A stretch of 64,000 nt of DNA from Actinomycetospora cinnamomea (GTDB lineage Bacteria > Actinomycetota > Actinomycetes > Mycobacteriales > Pseudonocardiaceae). Below are positions 34,243-43,195 of the stretch, in pieces. The stretch lies in assembly GCF_003096675.1 (NCBI RefSeq), contig NZ_QEKW01000018.1, positions 1 through 64,000 of the forward strand. The letters run 5' to 3'. The first letter of the stretch is position 1. The number at the start of each line of letters is the position of its first letter. The notes beneath the pieces were generated by a model. It saw only the letters and a program-made list of their open reading frames with translations. It ran no database searches and was not told where the DNA came from. Position numbers and translations under genes: made by a program.

Positions 34243-35772
34243 TCAGGTCCGGCGCTCCAGCAGCGGCTCCCCGGGCAGGTTCGTCGGGTCGACGCCTGCC
34301 AGGGCGGCCGCGGTCGCGGCGATGTCGGCCAGCCGCGGCGGCCGGGACGTCGTGCGCGCCTGCGAGGCGCCCGGGACCACCAGCGCCCAGGCGTCGCCGG
34401 CGGTGTGGTTGCCGGAGCGGCCGCTGCCCCCGCCGCGCCGGTGCACCGTGCCGAACCGCTCGGAGACGACGGCGTCGAGCCGGGTGGCGGGCCGGTCGCT
34501 CCACCGCACGATCAGGTCGGGCAACCGGTCGGAGTGCGCGCCCGTCTCGAAGGTGTCCGCGACGCGCTCCACGGCGGCGACCGACGGGGTGCCGTCGGGG
34601 TCGCGGAAGGTGGCCAGCCCCTCGGCGATCAGGTCCATCAGCGCCTCGGCGTCCCGCGGGGCGACGATGCCGTCGCGTTCACGTCCGGCCAGGTTGAGGC
34701 GGATGTAGCCCTGGTTGTCGGCGGGCTGGGCGAAGGCCTGGGTGGTGCTCCAGTCCCGCCCGCGCAGCTCGAGGCGCTCGGTGAGCATCAGCGCGACCCG
34801 GTCGGGCAGGGCGGCCGCGACCCGCGCGCGCAATCCCGTGGGCACGGCCGCGCGCAGCTTCCACACCGCGCCGGACCCGGGAGCGGGCCGGTCGCCGCCG
34901 GCTGAGCCGGCTGAACCGCCCGCACCGCCGTCGAGGACCGCGTCGAGCATCTCCGGCATCAGGTCGGCCCGGCTGGTGTTGACGTCCATGCCGACCGGCG
35001 AGGTGACGATGACGTCGGTGCCTTCTCCGAGGGCGGCCAGCACGCGACCGAGCGCGGCGTCGACGCTCTGGTACACCTCCTCCAGGGCGCCGGAGAGCAC
35101 GTGGCGGGTGGCGTCGTCGGCGCGGTCGTCGAGCTGGGAGAGGTCCCAGAACTGGTGACCGGCGACGTGACCGGCGCTGAAGGTCAGCCAGGTCAGGTCG
35201 AAGCGGTCCTGGGCCAGCAGCAGCGTGGCCGCGTCCGCCGCCCGCCCGGAGGCGGCGAGCAGGTCGCGCCGCAGGCGCAGCAGGTCGCGGGGGGAGCTGC
35301 GCCCGAAGACCTCCTCGACCGCGGCCGCCGGCCCGAACAGCTGCTCGAGCCGACCGCGGGCGTCCGGCGGGGACGACCACGGCTGCAGCACGACCCGGTC
35401 GGTGAACTGCCAGCCGCTGACCACCGTGCCCGCGGGCGGGACCAGCGGCGGCCGGCTCTCGTAGGGGTCGAGCGCGAGGGTCCGCGCCCCCGGCCGCTCC
35501 CAGACCGGGGGTGGCGCCTCGAACGCGGTGGTGTAGCGCACGCGCTGCTCCGAGGCCGACCACTGGAACGGGTAGAACAGCCCGTGGTCGGCGAGCTCGG
35601 TGCCGCTGTAGAGGGTGTGGAACGCGCCGGCGGCGAAGTGGGTGGCCGGGGTCCGGAGCTCGTGCCACACCCCGCGCTCGCGCAGCCCCGCCAGGGCGGG
35701 GAGGCGGCCCTGGGCCAGCATCCGGTCGAGCACCGCGAGGCTCGGGGAGTCGAACTGCAGTACGGCGAGCAT
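34243..35772 (-). CDS. Alkaline-phosphatase-superfamily protein (type I phosphodiesterase-like)
   Basis: 509 residues, no signal peptide visible. Seen: N-terminal metal Asp in AVLQFDSPSLAVLDRML, a putative nucleophile region TPATHFAAGAFHTLYSG, SAGHVAGHQFWD, and the late VTSPVGMDVNTSRAD and GNHTAGDAWALV blocks carrying metal ligands. This is the layout of nucleotide pyrophosphatase/phosphodiesterase relatives found in glycan clusters. ATG 35772 with GGAAGGG, 2 bp after the stop of the Gfo/Idh gene. Could transfer or remove a phospho-substituent on the glycan, which is inference. Confidence 0.8.
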   Translation of the reverse strand: MLAVLQFDSPSLAVLDRMLAQGRLPALAGLRERGVWHELRTPATHFAAGAFHTLYSGTELADHGLFYPFQWSASEQRVRYTTAFEAPPPVWERPGARTLALDPYESRPPLVPPAGTVVSGWQFTDRVVLQPWSSPPDARGRLEQLFGPAAAVEEVFGRSSPRDLLRLRRDLLAASGRAADAATLLLAQDRFDLTWLTFSAGHVAGHQFWDLSQLDDRADDATRHVLSGALEEVYQSVDAALGRVLAALGEGTDVIVTSPVGMDVNTSRADLMPEMLDAVLDGGAGGSAGSAGGDRPAPGSGAVWKLRAAVPTGLRARVAAALPDRVALMLTERLELRGRDWSTTQAFAQPADNQGYIRLNLAGRERDGIVAPRDAEALMDLIAEGLATFRDPDGTPSVAAVERVADTFETGAHSDRLPDLIVRWSDRPATRLDAVVSERFGTVHRRGGGSGRSGNHTAGDAWALVVPGASQARTTSRPPRLADIAATAAALAGVDPTNLPGEPLLERRT

Positions 35773-35774
35773 GC

Positions 35775-36722
35775 CTACCCTTCCGTCGCCACGCCGTCCG
35801 CGCACGCCCGCACGGCGTCGATCGTGGTCATCACCGCGAGCCCGTCGGCGGCCCGGCCCAGCGTGGGTTCGGGGTCGCCCCGCACGATCCGGGCGAACGC
35901 CTCCACCTGGGCGGTCAGCGAGGCGACCAGCGGGTGCGGCCCGGACGACGGGGCGAGGCGGCCGCCCACCGCGGCGACCAGCCCGCCCCGGCGGCGGCGC
36001 GCGAGACGGCGGCCGTCCGGTCCGCGGACCTCGACGCGCTCGCGGTAGGGCCGGTCGGTGGCGCAGCGGATGTGCGCGCGGGCGGCCCCGAGGGCGAGCT
36101 CGAACTCGGCCCGCTCCGGCGTGACCGTGGCCGCGACGACGTCGGTGACCTCGGCCCGGGTGATCCAACGGGCCAGGTCGACCAGGTGCGGGCCGAGGTC
36201 GAGCAGCGCGTCGTCGGCGACGGCGTGCGCTCCCCACCCGGCCCGGCGGTAGCCGATCTCGAGGGACAACCGCACCGGTTCCCCGGGGGGTGTCGCCGAC
36301 CGCAGCTCCTCGGTGCCGGTCTCGAAGCGCCGGTTGAACGCGATGCGGGGCGCGGGTGCGAGCGCGGCCAGCTCCGCCGCCCCGGCGCGGTCGGGGGCCG
36401 GCGGCTTCTCGACCAGCGCGGGCAGGCCGGCGGCCGCCGCGACGCGGGCGTCGGCCAGGTGGGCCGCCGCCGGGGTCGCGAGCACGAGCCCGTCCGGCCC
36501 GGCCCCGGCGGCGTCGAGCGCGGCGAGCAGCTCGGCGGCGCCCGCCGCGGTGGGCACGGTGGGCTCGCCGCCGGCGAGCGCGGCCACCGCACGGCGGCGG
36601 GCCGGGTCCGGGTCGGCCAGGCCGACGAGGGTGGCCCCGGCGGCCGCCTCCAGGGCGGGGACGTAGCCGACCTCGGCGAGGCGGCCGGCCCCGATCAGCG
36701 CGAGGCGCACCGGCGCGGTCAC
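35775..36722 (-). CDS. Gfo/Idh/MocA family oxidoreductase
   Basis: 315 residues. N-terminal Rossmann nucleotide-binding domain with LALIGAGRLAEVGYVPAL, then the EKPP dinucleotide motif (VEKPPAPDRAGA, about residues 105-116) and a C-terminal sheet domain with DLGPHLVDLARW, which places the catalytic His. Likely oxidises or reduces an NDP-sugar for the local glycan. GTG 36722 overlaps the GT2 stop (GTGA). Substrate unknown. Confidence 0.88.
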   Translation of the reverse strand: MTAPVRLALIGAGRLAEVGYVPALEAAAGATLVGLADPDPARRRAVAALAGGEPTVPTAAGAAELLAALDAAGAGPDGLVLATPAAAHLADARVAAAAGLPALVEKPPAPDRAGAAELAALAPAPRIAFNRRFETGTEELRSATPPGEPVRLSLEIGYRRAGWGAHAVADDALLDLGPHLVDLARWITRAEVTDVVAATVTPERAEFELALGAARAHIRCATDRPYRERVEVRGPDGRRLARRRRGGLVAAVGGRLAPSSGPHPLVASLTAQVEAFARIVRGDPEPTLGRAADGLAVMTTIDAVRACADGVATEG

Positions 36723-37687
36723 CGCGCCCCCTCTGCTGCCCGCTCCCGCTGCGATCGGCGCCGGTCCCGGAGGTGGACCACCACCCCGGCCGGCACCGAC
36801 GCGACCGCGGTGAGGTGGTGCACCGCGTGCAGCCCGACGCCGACGACGGCCTCCCGGGCCCCGCGGCGGCGGGCGAGGAGGGCGTAGAAGTCGCGGTTGA
36901 GGCCGACCAGGACTCCGACCGCGCCCGCCGCGACCCGCGGGCGCCGCGCCGCCAGGGCGGACACGGCGAGCGTGCAGGCCAGCGCGCTGAGCCGGTGCCG
37001 CCAGCCGAGGTTCAGTGCCGTCGAGGCGCGCCCGGCCCGCAGCTGCCCGGACCTCAGCAACAGGGCCACCCACGGCACCCCGCGGCGGGCGAAGTCGGTG
37101 GCGACCATCGTCCGCAGGGTCCACGCCTTGAGGTGCGTGCCCTGGATCGCGGGGTCGAGCTCGATCCGGGCGCCGGCCGCCACCAACCGGGCACCGAGGT
37201 CGACGTCCTCGACCGAGGGGTGCGGGAACCGGTCGCCGTCGAAGCCGCCGACGGCCAGGAAGGCGTCCCGCCGCACCGCGCCCAGGCCCGACCAGAACGT
37301 CTCCGCCGGGCCCCCGGCCTGGTGGTGGACGTGGTGGTGCAGCAGGTTGCGGAAGGCGGCGACGGTGCCGCCGGCCGACGGGCTGTCGTCGTAGGACCCG
37401 AACACGGCGGTCAGCTCGGGTCGCGCGCGGAAGCGCTCCCCGATGCGCCGGAGGGCGTCGGCGTGGATCTCCACGTCGGCGTCGACGAACACCACGACAT
37501 CGCCGGCCGCGCGCCGGGCCCCGAGGTTGCGGGCCGCGCAGACCGGCAGCCTGTGGGCGTGCTCCCCGTCGTCCCGGCCGTCCACCACGACGACCTCGTC
37601 GGCGCCGGCACGCTCGATCGCCGCGACCGCGCGGGGCAGCGTCGCCGGCCGGTCGGTCGCCGGCACGACCACGGACAGGGTGGGCAT
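36719..37687 (-). CDS. GT2 family glycosyltransferase with C-terminal membrane region
   Basis: 322 residues. Seen: LSVVVPATDRPATL, VVVDGRDDGEH, DXD-type VFVDADVEI, VGGFDGDRFPHPSVEDVDLG (acceptor/ED motif), then two or three hydrophobic segments after about residue 220. ATG 37687 has no clear ribosome-binding site, but TAGGGT (a -10 hexamer, 37696-37701) lies 8 nt upstream, suggesting a leaderless mRNA. An iron box is about 43 bp above that -10. It begins the GT2-Gfo-AP coupled unit. Confidence 0.87.
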   Translation of the reverse strand: MPTLSVVVPATDRPATLPRAVAAIERAGADEVVVVDGRDDGEHAHRLPVCAARNLGARRAAGDVVVFVDADVEIHADALRRIGERFRARPELTAVFGSYDDSPSAGGTVAAFRNLLHHHVHHQAGGPAETFWSGLGAVRRDAFLAVGGFDGDRFPHPSVEDVDLGARLVAAGARIELDPAIQGTHLKAWTLRTMVATDFARRGVPWVALLLRSGQLRAGRASTALNLGWRHRLSALACTLAVSALAARRPRVAAGAVGVLVGLNRDFYALLARRRGAREAVVGVGLHAVHHLTAVASVPAGVVVHLRDRRRSQRERAAEGAR

Positions 37688-37729
37688 CGGCACGGACCCT
37701 AGTGCCACGCCCGTGGCGCCCCGGAACGG

Positions 37730-37748
37730 GTAGGTGAGGCACACCTTG
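37730..37748. promoter_or_regulatory. Candidate iron box upstream of the GT2-Gfo-AP unit
   Basis: GTAGGTGAGGCACACCTTG matches the iron-box consensus at about 14 of 19 positions and holds a perfect AGGTG/CACCT dyad with a 5-nt centre. It lies between the GT-C stop and the GT2 start on the minus strand. Confidence 0.6.
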
Positions 37749-37772
37749 GTCGCCGGCGGCACGCCCCCGGGA

Positions 37773-39236
37773 TCAGGGGGCCGGGCAGCCGACCGCGAGC
37801 ACGGTCCAGCGCTCGGTCGTCGCCAGGACCCGCGCGTCGAGACCACCGGCGGCCGGATCCCCGGTGCGCAGGATCACGACGCCCGGCCGACCGCCCGACG
37901 AGTAGCCCACGGAGGCCAGCGGGACGTCGAGGGTCCACGACAGTCCCGGCCGGGCCTGCAGGTCGATCGGTCTCGTGGCGTCGATGGCCAGGGTCCCGCA
38001 TCGGAGCAGGGCGTCGCGGCCGCCGGCGAGTGCGACGGCACGGTCCAGGTCCTCCTCGAGGCGCGCGCGTTCCCCGGCCTCGGCGACCTGCCGCGGCAAC
38101 CAGCCGACCCGCGGCAGCGCGAACGGCACCATCGCGGCGATCAGGAGCACCGCCACCGCCAGCCGGAGGCCCCGGTGGCCGATCGCGGCCAGCGAGCAGG
38201 CGATCCCGGTGCCCGCCAGGACGCACAGCACCGCGCCGGGTGGGGCGAGGAAACGGCTCAGCGCGGCGTAGCCGAGCAGGCTCGCCATCGCGGCCACCAT
38301 CGCGATCCAGACCAGCGCCGCGACCGCCAGCACCACGGGCGTCCACGCCCGGCGGCGGACCGACCAGGACACCCCCACCGCCGCCGCCACCCAGACCGGC
38401 ACCAGCACCACGCCGCCCAGCTGGGTGCTGGTGGCCACCAGCCGTTCCGCCGCATCACCCTCGAGGACCTGCGCCCGGGTCGCCCCGCTCCAGGGGTCGC
38501 CGGAGATCAACCAGTCCCCGCCGAGCCACAGCACGGGCGCCGTGGCGACGACGGCCACCAGCAGCGGGAGGAGCACCGGCCAACGGTCGCGGTGCGCGAC
38601 CAGCAGCCACACCGAGTAGAGCACCAGGAAGGGCCAGGCCTCCGGCCGCAGCAGGCACGCCGCCGCGCCGAGCGCCACGGCGACGCCGGGCCGGCGGTCG
38701 AGATGGCAGAGCACCGCCCCCAGGCACAGCGCGACCAGCAGCGGCTCGACGTTGCCCTGCAGGACGAGCCGGATCCAGCGGGACTCGGCGTCCGGGCCGA
38801 GCAGCAGCGCCAGCACGGCGACCAGGCCCGCGACGGGCCCGACGAACCGCGCGGACCCGTCCGGCCCGAGCCCGGCGGCCGTCCGGGCGGCGAGCCGGTA
38901 GGTCAGGCCCATCGCGACGAGACCACCCGCGCGGGCCAGTACCAGCCACAGCTCCGGTGCGGCATCACCCGCGTAGGACAGCGGGGTGGTGACCAGGACC
39001 GGCAGCGGCTTCCAGGTCGGTCCCCCCGCCGTGCTCACCGTCCCGCGCGTGGCCTCGCGCCCCCACACGAGCCAGGCCCACGGGTCGTATCCGAGCGCCG
39101 CCGGCACCCCGAGGGAGGCGGCGGCGAGCGCCACGCTCCCGGCGAGCAGCAGCAGCGTGGCCACCCGGGGCCGGCGGAACGCCACCCGGTGGGCGACCGG
39201 GGCGGGGGTCGCGCCGGTCCGCGAGAGGGACGTCAC
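37773..39236 (-). CDS. GT-C fold membrane glycosyltransferase-like protein
   Basis: 487 residues, about 10-11 transmembrane helices. The first extracytoplasmic loop carries GYDPWAWLVWGREATRG, the acidic/aromatic loop typical of polyprenyl-phosphate-sugar-dependent GT-C enzymes, and AACLLRPEAWPFL is a second conserved block. A C-terminal soluble segment follows about residue 390. GTG 39236 is 37 bp after fbpC on the same strand, so it may share the iron-regulated fbpC transcript. Donor and acceptor unknown. Confidence 0.8.
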   Translation of the reverse strand: MTSLSRTGATPAPVAHRVAFRRPRVATLLLLAGSVALAAASLGVPAALGYDPWAWLVWGREATRGTVSTAGGPTWKPLPVLVTTPLSYAGDAAPELWLVLARAGGLVAMGLTYRLAARTAAGLGPDGSARFVGPVAGLVAVLALLLGPDAESRWIRLVLQGNVEPLLVALCLGAVLCHLDRRPGVAVALGAAACLLRPEAWPFLVLYSVWLLVAHRDRWPVLLPLLVAVVATAPVLWLGGDWLISGDPWSGATRAQVLEGDAAERLVATSTQLGGVVLVPVWVAAAVGVSWSVRRRAWTPVVLAVAALVWIAMVAAMASLLGYAALSRFLAPPGAVLCVLAGTGIACSLAAIGHRGLRLAVAVLLIAAMVPFALPRVGWLPRQVAEAGERARLEEDLDRAVALAGGRDALLRCGTLAIDATRPIDLQARPGLSWTLDVPLASVGYSSGGRPGVVILRTGDPAAGGLDARVLATTERWTVLAVGCPAP

Positions 39237-39273
39237 AGGTCGTCCGGGGTCACAGGTCGTCCGAGTCGGGCGT

Positions 39274-40308
39274 CTAGGACGGCCCGAGCACGGTCACCGG
39301 GCCCCGCACCGCCACGCGCACACGGTCTCCCGTCCGCCAGGCCGCCGAGCCGGGGTTGCGGCTCCGCAGGCGCAGGCCGCCCGCCAGCTCGAGACGCACG
39401 AGCTGGTCGTGGCCGAAGTAGGAGCGACCGAGGACGACCGCCTCCGCCGCGTTCCCCGGCGGGGCACCGGCCTCGTCCGGGCCGATGACCAGACCCTCGG
39501 GGCGCAGCACGATCTCGACCGGGCCGCGCAGCGCCGTGTCGGCCGGGAACCGGCCCAGCGGGCACTCGGCGACCCCGTCGGCGGCCGTCCCGGACACGAC
39601 GTCGGCATCGCCGAGGAACTCCGCCACCCACCGGGTCGCGGGGTCGCCGTACACCGTCTGCGGGGGACCGACCTGCTCGATCCGCCCGTCGCGCATCACG
39701 GCCACCACGTCGGCGAGCGACAGCGCCTCCTGCTGGTTGTGCGTCACGAGCAGGGCGCTCGCGCCCGCGGCGCGCAGGACGCCCGCGACCTCCTCGCGCA
39801 GCTCCGCGCGGAGGCCCTCGTCCAGCGCGGCGAACGGCTCGTCGAGCAGCACCACGTGGGGCTCCGTGGCCAGCGCGCGGGCGAGGGCGATCCGCTGGCG
39901 CTCGCCCCCGGACAGCTCGTGGGGGAAGGCCCCGGCGCGGTCCGCGAGCCCGACGAGCTCGAGGCACTCCTCGACGCGGCCGGCGCGCGGCCCACCGAAC
40001 TCGAGGTTCGCCCGCACCGACAGGTGGGGGAAGAGAGCCCCGTCCTGGAACACCATGCCGATGCGACGCTTGTCGGGCTCCACCCAGACGCCCTCGCCGG
40101 CGACCGCGAGCCCCCCGATGGCGACGGAGCCGGCGTCGGGCACCTCGAAACCGGCGATCAGGCGCAGGAGCGTGGTCTTGCCCGATCCGCTCGGCCCGAC
40201 CAGCGCGACCAGCTCGCCCGACCCGACCCGCAGCGACGCCCCGGCCACCGCCGGGTGACCGCCGAACGCCTTCTCGAGGTCCACGGCGTCGATCGTGGAG
40301 GCCCTCAT
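39274..40308 (-). CDS. fbpC: ABC transporter ATPase, ferric-iron type (FbpC-like)
   Basis: Energises the ferric importer encoded divergently by fbpA-fbpB. 344 residues: Walker A GPSGSGKTT (38-46), Q-loop VFQDGALFPHL, signature LSGGERQRIALARAL, Walker B VVLLDEPFAALD, switch His in LLVTHNQQEA, and a C-terminal TOBE-like regulatory domain (about 235-344). The ATG at 40308 directly abuts an iron box. TAGGGT 9 nt upstream suggests a leaderless transcript. Molybdate or thiamine specificity is possible by family, but the iron box argues for iron. Confidence 0.9.
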   Translation of the reverse strand: MRASTIDAVDLEKAFGGHPAVAGASLRVGSGELVALVGPSGSGKTTLLRLIAGFEVPDAGSVAIGGLAVAGEGVWVEPDKRRIGMVFQDGALFPHLSVRANLEFGGPRAGRVEECLELVGLADRAGAFPHELSGGERQRIALARALATEPHVVLLDEPFAALDEGLRAELREEVAGVLRAAGASALLVTHNQQEALSLADVVAVMRDGRIEQVGPPQTVYGDPATRWVAEFLGDADVVSGTAADGVAECPLGRFPADTALRGPVEIVLRPEGLVIGPDEAGAPPGNAAEAVVLGRSYFGHDQLVRLELAGGLRLRSRNPGSAAWRTGDRVRVAVRGPVTVLGPS

Positions 40309-40310
40309 GG

Positions 40311-40329
40311 TTTGGCTACCCTAGCCTAT
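40311..40329. promoter_or_regulatory. Iron box overlapping divergent fbpC and fbpA promoters
   Basis: TTTGGCTACCCTAGCCTAT contains the perfect dyad GGCTA/TAGCC. Its reverse complement matches the iron-box consensus at 13-14 of 19 positions. It covers -10-like TAGGGT for fbpC and TAGCCT for fbpA, so one repressor could silence both. Confidence 0.65.
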
Positions 40330-40400
40330 GCTGACGGCAGGTCGCGGCGTCCCGCTCGGGACCGCCGCCCGACGAGCGCCGTCCCCCGGGAGATCCACCG

Positions 40401-41513
40401 ATGCGAGACACCCTCCTCCGCCCCCGGGTGCTGGTGCCTGCGGTCGCCCTCGCGGCCGTGGCCGTGGTCGTGGTGGTCGTGGCCGTGGTCGGCGTCGGCG
40501 GGGAGGACCCGGCGCCCGCGACGGCGTCGCCGACACCGGCCGGCGGGGAGACGCCCGAGGTGGTCACCGCGGGGGTCCCGTTCGCCGACCGCCTGGTCGT
40601 CTACAACGGACGCTCGCACTACGGCGACGAGCAGGTGTTCCGCGAGTTCGAGGCGCGGACCGGGGTCCGCATCGAGCTGCGCGGAGGCACCGCCGGAGAG
40701 CTCGGCGAGCGGCTGGCCCAGGAGGGCGCGGACACCCCGGCGGACCTGCTGATCACCACCGATCTGGCCAACCTGTGGCGGGCCGAGCAGCAGGGCCTGC
40801 TCCAGCCGGTGACCAGCGAGACGCTGCGCACCCAGGTGCCCGAGAGGCTGCACGCCGACGACGGCGCCTGGTGGGCGGTCTCCACCCGGCTCCGGGTGCC
40901 CCTGGTGGCCACCGAGCGCGTCCGGCCCGAGGCCGTGACCGGCTACGAGAGCCTGGGCGACCCGGCCTTCGCCGGGCGCACCTGCCTGCGCACGTCCAAC
41001 AGCGAGTACAACCAGTCGCTGGTCGCCGACATGATCGCCAAGCGGGGGCCCCAGGCCACCGAGGCCCTCCTGCGCTCCTGGATGGCCAACGACCCCGACA
41101 TCCTGGGCTCCGACGGCGAGATGCTCGCGGCGATGGCGGCCGGCGACTGCGACGTCGGCCTCGCCAACCACTACTACCTGGGGCGGGCCCTGAAGGACGA
41201 CCCGTCCTTCCCCGTCGCCCCCGCCTGGCCGGACCAGGGAGGGGCGGGCGCCCACGCCAACGTCTCCGGGGTGGGCGTGGTGCGCGGCTCGGACGCGGTG
41301 CCGACCGCCGTGGCGCTGATGGAGTGGCTCACCTCGCCGCCCGCCCAGGAGCAGATCGTGTCGCGCAGCGAGTTCGCCGCGAACCCGCAGGTGCCCCCGC
41401 CGGCCCACATCGCGTCGTGGGCCGACGTGCGGATCGACCCGATCGCGGTCGAGGAGGCCGGGCCGCTGCTGGACGAGGCGGTCGCGATGATGCTGGCCGT
41501 CGGATGGCGGTGA
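40401..41513 (+). CDS. fbpA: Ferric-iron ABC transporter substrate-binding protein (FbpA-like)
   Basis: 370 residues. An N-terminal hydrophobic helix (about 10-33) without a lipobox cysteine, so it may stay anchored by an uncleaved signal. Then a Thr/Pro linker and a periplasmic-binding fold from about 60 (DRLVVYNGRSHYGDEQVF). The iron-ligand tyrosine pair appears in GLANHYYLGRAL, and NSEYNQSLVADM is a further family block. ATG 40401 with GGGAG upstream. Coupled to fbpB. Confidence 0.88.
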   Translation: MRDTLLRPRVLVPAVALAAVAVVVVVVAVVGVGGEDPAPATASPTPAGGETPEVVTAGVPFADRLVVYNGRSHYGDEQVFREFEARTGVRIELRGGTAGELGERLAQEGADTPADLLITTDLANLWRAEQQGLLQPVTSETLRTQVPERLHADDGAWWAVSTRLRVPLVATERVRPEAVTGYESLGDPAFAGRTCLRTSNSEYNQSLVADMIAKRGPQATEALLRSWMANDPDILGSDGEMLAAMAAGDCDVGLANHYYLGRALKDDPSFPVAPAWPDQGGAGAHANVSGVGVVRGSDAVPTAVALMEWLTSPPAQEQIVSRSEFAANPQVPPPAHIASWADVRIDPIAVEEAGPLLDEAVAMMLAVGWR

Positions 41514-43195
41514 CGACGCCGCCCCCCATCGCGTCGACGGCGCCACCGCCCCGGCCGCGCCGGCGCACGCCGAGATGGGCGGTGCTGGGCGTGCTCACGG
41601 CGCTGGCGGTGGCCGGGCCGCTGGTCGCGCTGCCGCTGAGCTTCCTCGCCGGGGACGACGGTGTGGACCGGATCGCCCTCGCGCTGCTGCCCGGGGCCCT
41701 GGGACGCAGCGTGCTGCTCGGGGTCGGGGTCGCGATCGGCACGCTCGTCGTCGGTGGCGGGCTCGCGGTGCTCGTCTCGTTCTGGGACTTCCCCGGCCGG
41801 CGGTGGCTCGACTGGGCCCTCGTCCTGCCGCTGGCCATGCCCGGGTACGTCCTGGTGTTCGTGCTGGTCGGGCAGCTCGGGTACGCGAACCCGCTGCAGA
41901 GCAGCCTGTTCGGGGCCGGGCTGGACGTGCCGGGCCTGCGCGGGCCGGCCGGGGCGATCGCGGTCCTCACCGCGGTGCTCTACCCCTACGTCTACGTCCT
42001 CGGACGCAGCGCGTTCCTCGGCCAGTCGCGGCAGTCGATGGAGGCGGCCCGCAGCCTCGGTCGCAGCCACGGGCAGGCCGTCCGCTCGGTGGCCCTGCCC
42101 CTGGCCCGCCCGGCCCTGGCCGCCGGTGCCGCGCTCGCGGTGATGGAGGCCCTGGCCGACTTCGGGGCGGTGAGCCTCCTGGGCTACCAGGCGCTGACCG
42201 ACGCGATCTACCGGCTCTGGTTCGGGGCGTTCGACCGGGCCGCCGCGTTGCAGCTGGCGACGGTGCTCGTCGGGCTGGCCCTGCTCATGGTGGTCGTCGA
42301 GCGCCTGCTGCGCGGCCGGGCCCGCTACCACCAGGCGCTCGCCCGCGGCGACACCGTCACGCCCCGCCGACTGCGCGGCGCCCGCGCCGCCGTGGCGACC
42401 GCGGTGCCCTGTCTCCTGCTCGCCGTCGTGTTCGCCGTCCCGGTCGCCCAGCTGCTGGCCTGGTCGGTCGAGACGGTGCTGGCGGACCGGGTCGGCGCGG
42501 GCCTCGCCGAGGCCGCGCTCAACACGTTGCTGCTCGGGCTGGCGGCCGCGTTCCTCGCCGTGATCACGTCGACCGTCATCGTGTACGGCCAGCGGGTCGC
42601 GCCCTCCCGGCTCGGGACGGCCGCCGCCCGCCTGGCCTCGGTGGGCTACGCCGTCCCGGGCACGGTCATCGCGGTGGCCATCTACGTGCCGCTGGTGTGG
42701 GTCGATCGCCGGCTCATCGACCTCGCCCAGGGCACGTTCGGCACCACCCTCGGGCTCGTGTTCACCGGCACCGCTCTCGGGCTGCTGCTGGCCTACCTCG
42801 TCCGGTTCCACGCGCAGGCGTTCTTCGCCGTCGATGCGCGGATGGGGCGCGTCCACCCCGATCTCGACGACGCCGCCCGGTCGCTGGGCGCGGACCGGGG
42901 GCGGGTGCTCGCCGAAGTGCACCTCCCCCTGCTGCTGCCCGGGCTGCTCACCGCGGCGCTGCTCGTCATGGTGGAGGTCATGAAGGAGCTCCCGGCGACG
43001 GCCCTGCTCCGCCCGCTCGGAGGCGACACGCTGGCGATCATGGCGTGGGAGGCGACGAAGGACTCCCGGTTCGACACCGCGGCGCTGCCGTCGCTGCTGA
43101 TCGTCGCCGTGGGCCTCGTCCCGGTCCTGCTGCTCATCCGGCTCTGGGGTCGCTCCGGCCCGGCCGCGGCCACCGGTCGGGTACCGCCCGGGTAG
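41504..43195 (+). CDS. fbpB: Ferric-iron ABC transporter permease (FbpB-like, fused two-domain)
   Basis: 563 residues with two binding-protein-dependent permease domains in one chain (about 60-275 and 300-555), roughly 12 helices in total. Each half has an EAA loop: MEAARSLGRSHGQAVRSVALP and LDDAARSLGADRGRVLAEVHLP. This fused arrangement is usual for FbpB. ATG 41504 and GTG 41510 both overlap the fbpA stop. The latter gives the common GTGA overlap. The 3' end overlaps the convergent flavoprotein gene by 62 bp. Confidence 0.9.
   Translation: MAVTTPPPIASTAPPPRPRRRTPRWAVLGVLTALAVAGPLVALPLSFLAGDDGVDRIALALLPGALGRSVLLGVGVAIGTLVVGGGLAVLVSFWDFPGRRWLDWALVLPLAMPGYVLVFVLVGQLGYANPLQSSLFGAGLDVPGLRGPAGAIAVLTAVLYPYVYVLGRSAFLGQSRQSMEAARSLGRSHGQAVRSVALPLARPALAAGAALAVMEALADFGAVSLLGYQALTDAIYRLWFGAFDRAAALQLATVLVGLALLMVVVERLLRGRARYHQALARGDTVTPRRLRGARAAVATAVPCLLLAVVFAVPVAQLLAWSVETVLADRVGAGLAEAALNTLLLGLAAAFLAVITSTVIVYGQRVAPSRLGTAAARLASVGYAVPGTVIAVAIYVPLVWVDRRLIDLAQGTFGTTLGLVFTGTALGLLLAYLVRFHAQAFFAVDARMGRVHPDLDDAARSLGADRGRVLAEVHLPLLLPGLLTAALLVMVEVMKELPATALLRPLGGDTLAIMAWEATKDSRFDTAALPSLLIVAVGLVPVLLLIRLWGRSGPAAATGRVPPG

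Noticed and set aside
40401-43195. Thiamine or molybdate specificity for the ABC importer
   Set aside because: The HYYLG tyrosine pair in the binding protein and the iron box at the divergent promoter favour ferric iron, although the family similarity alone would allow the alternatives.
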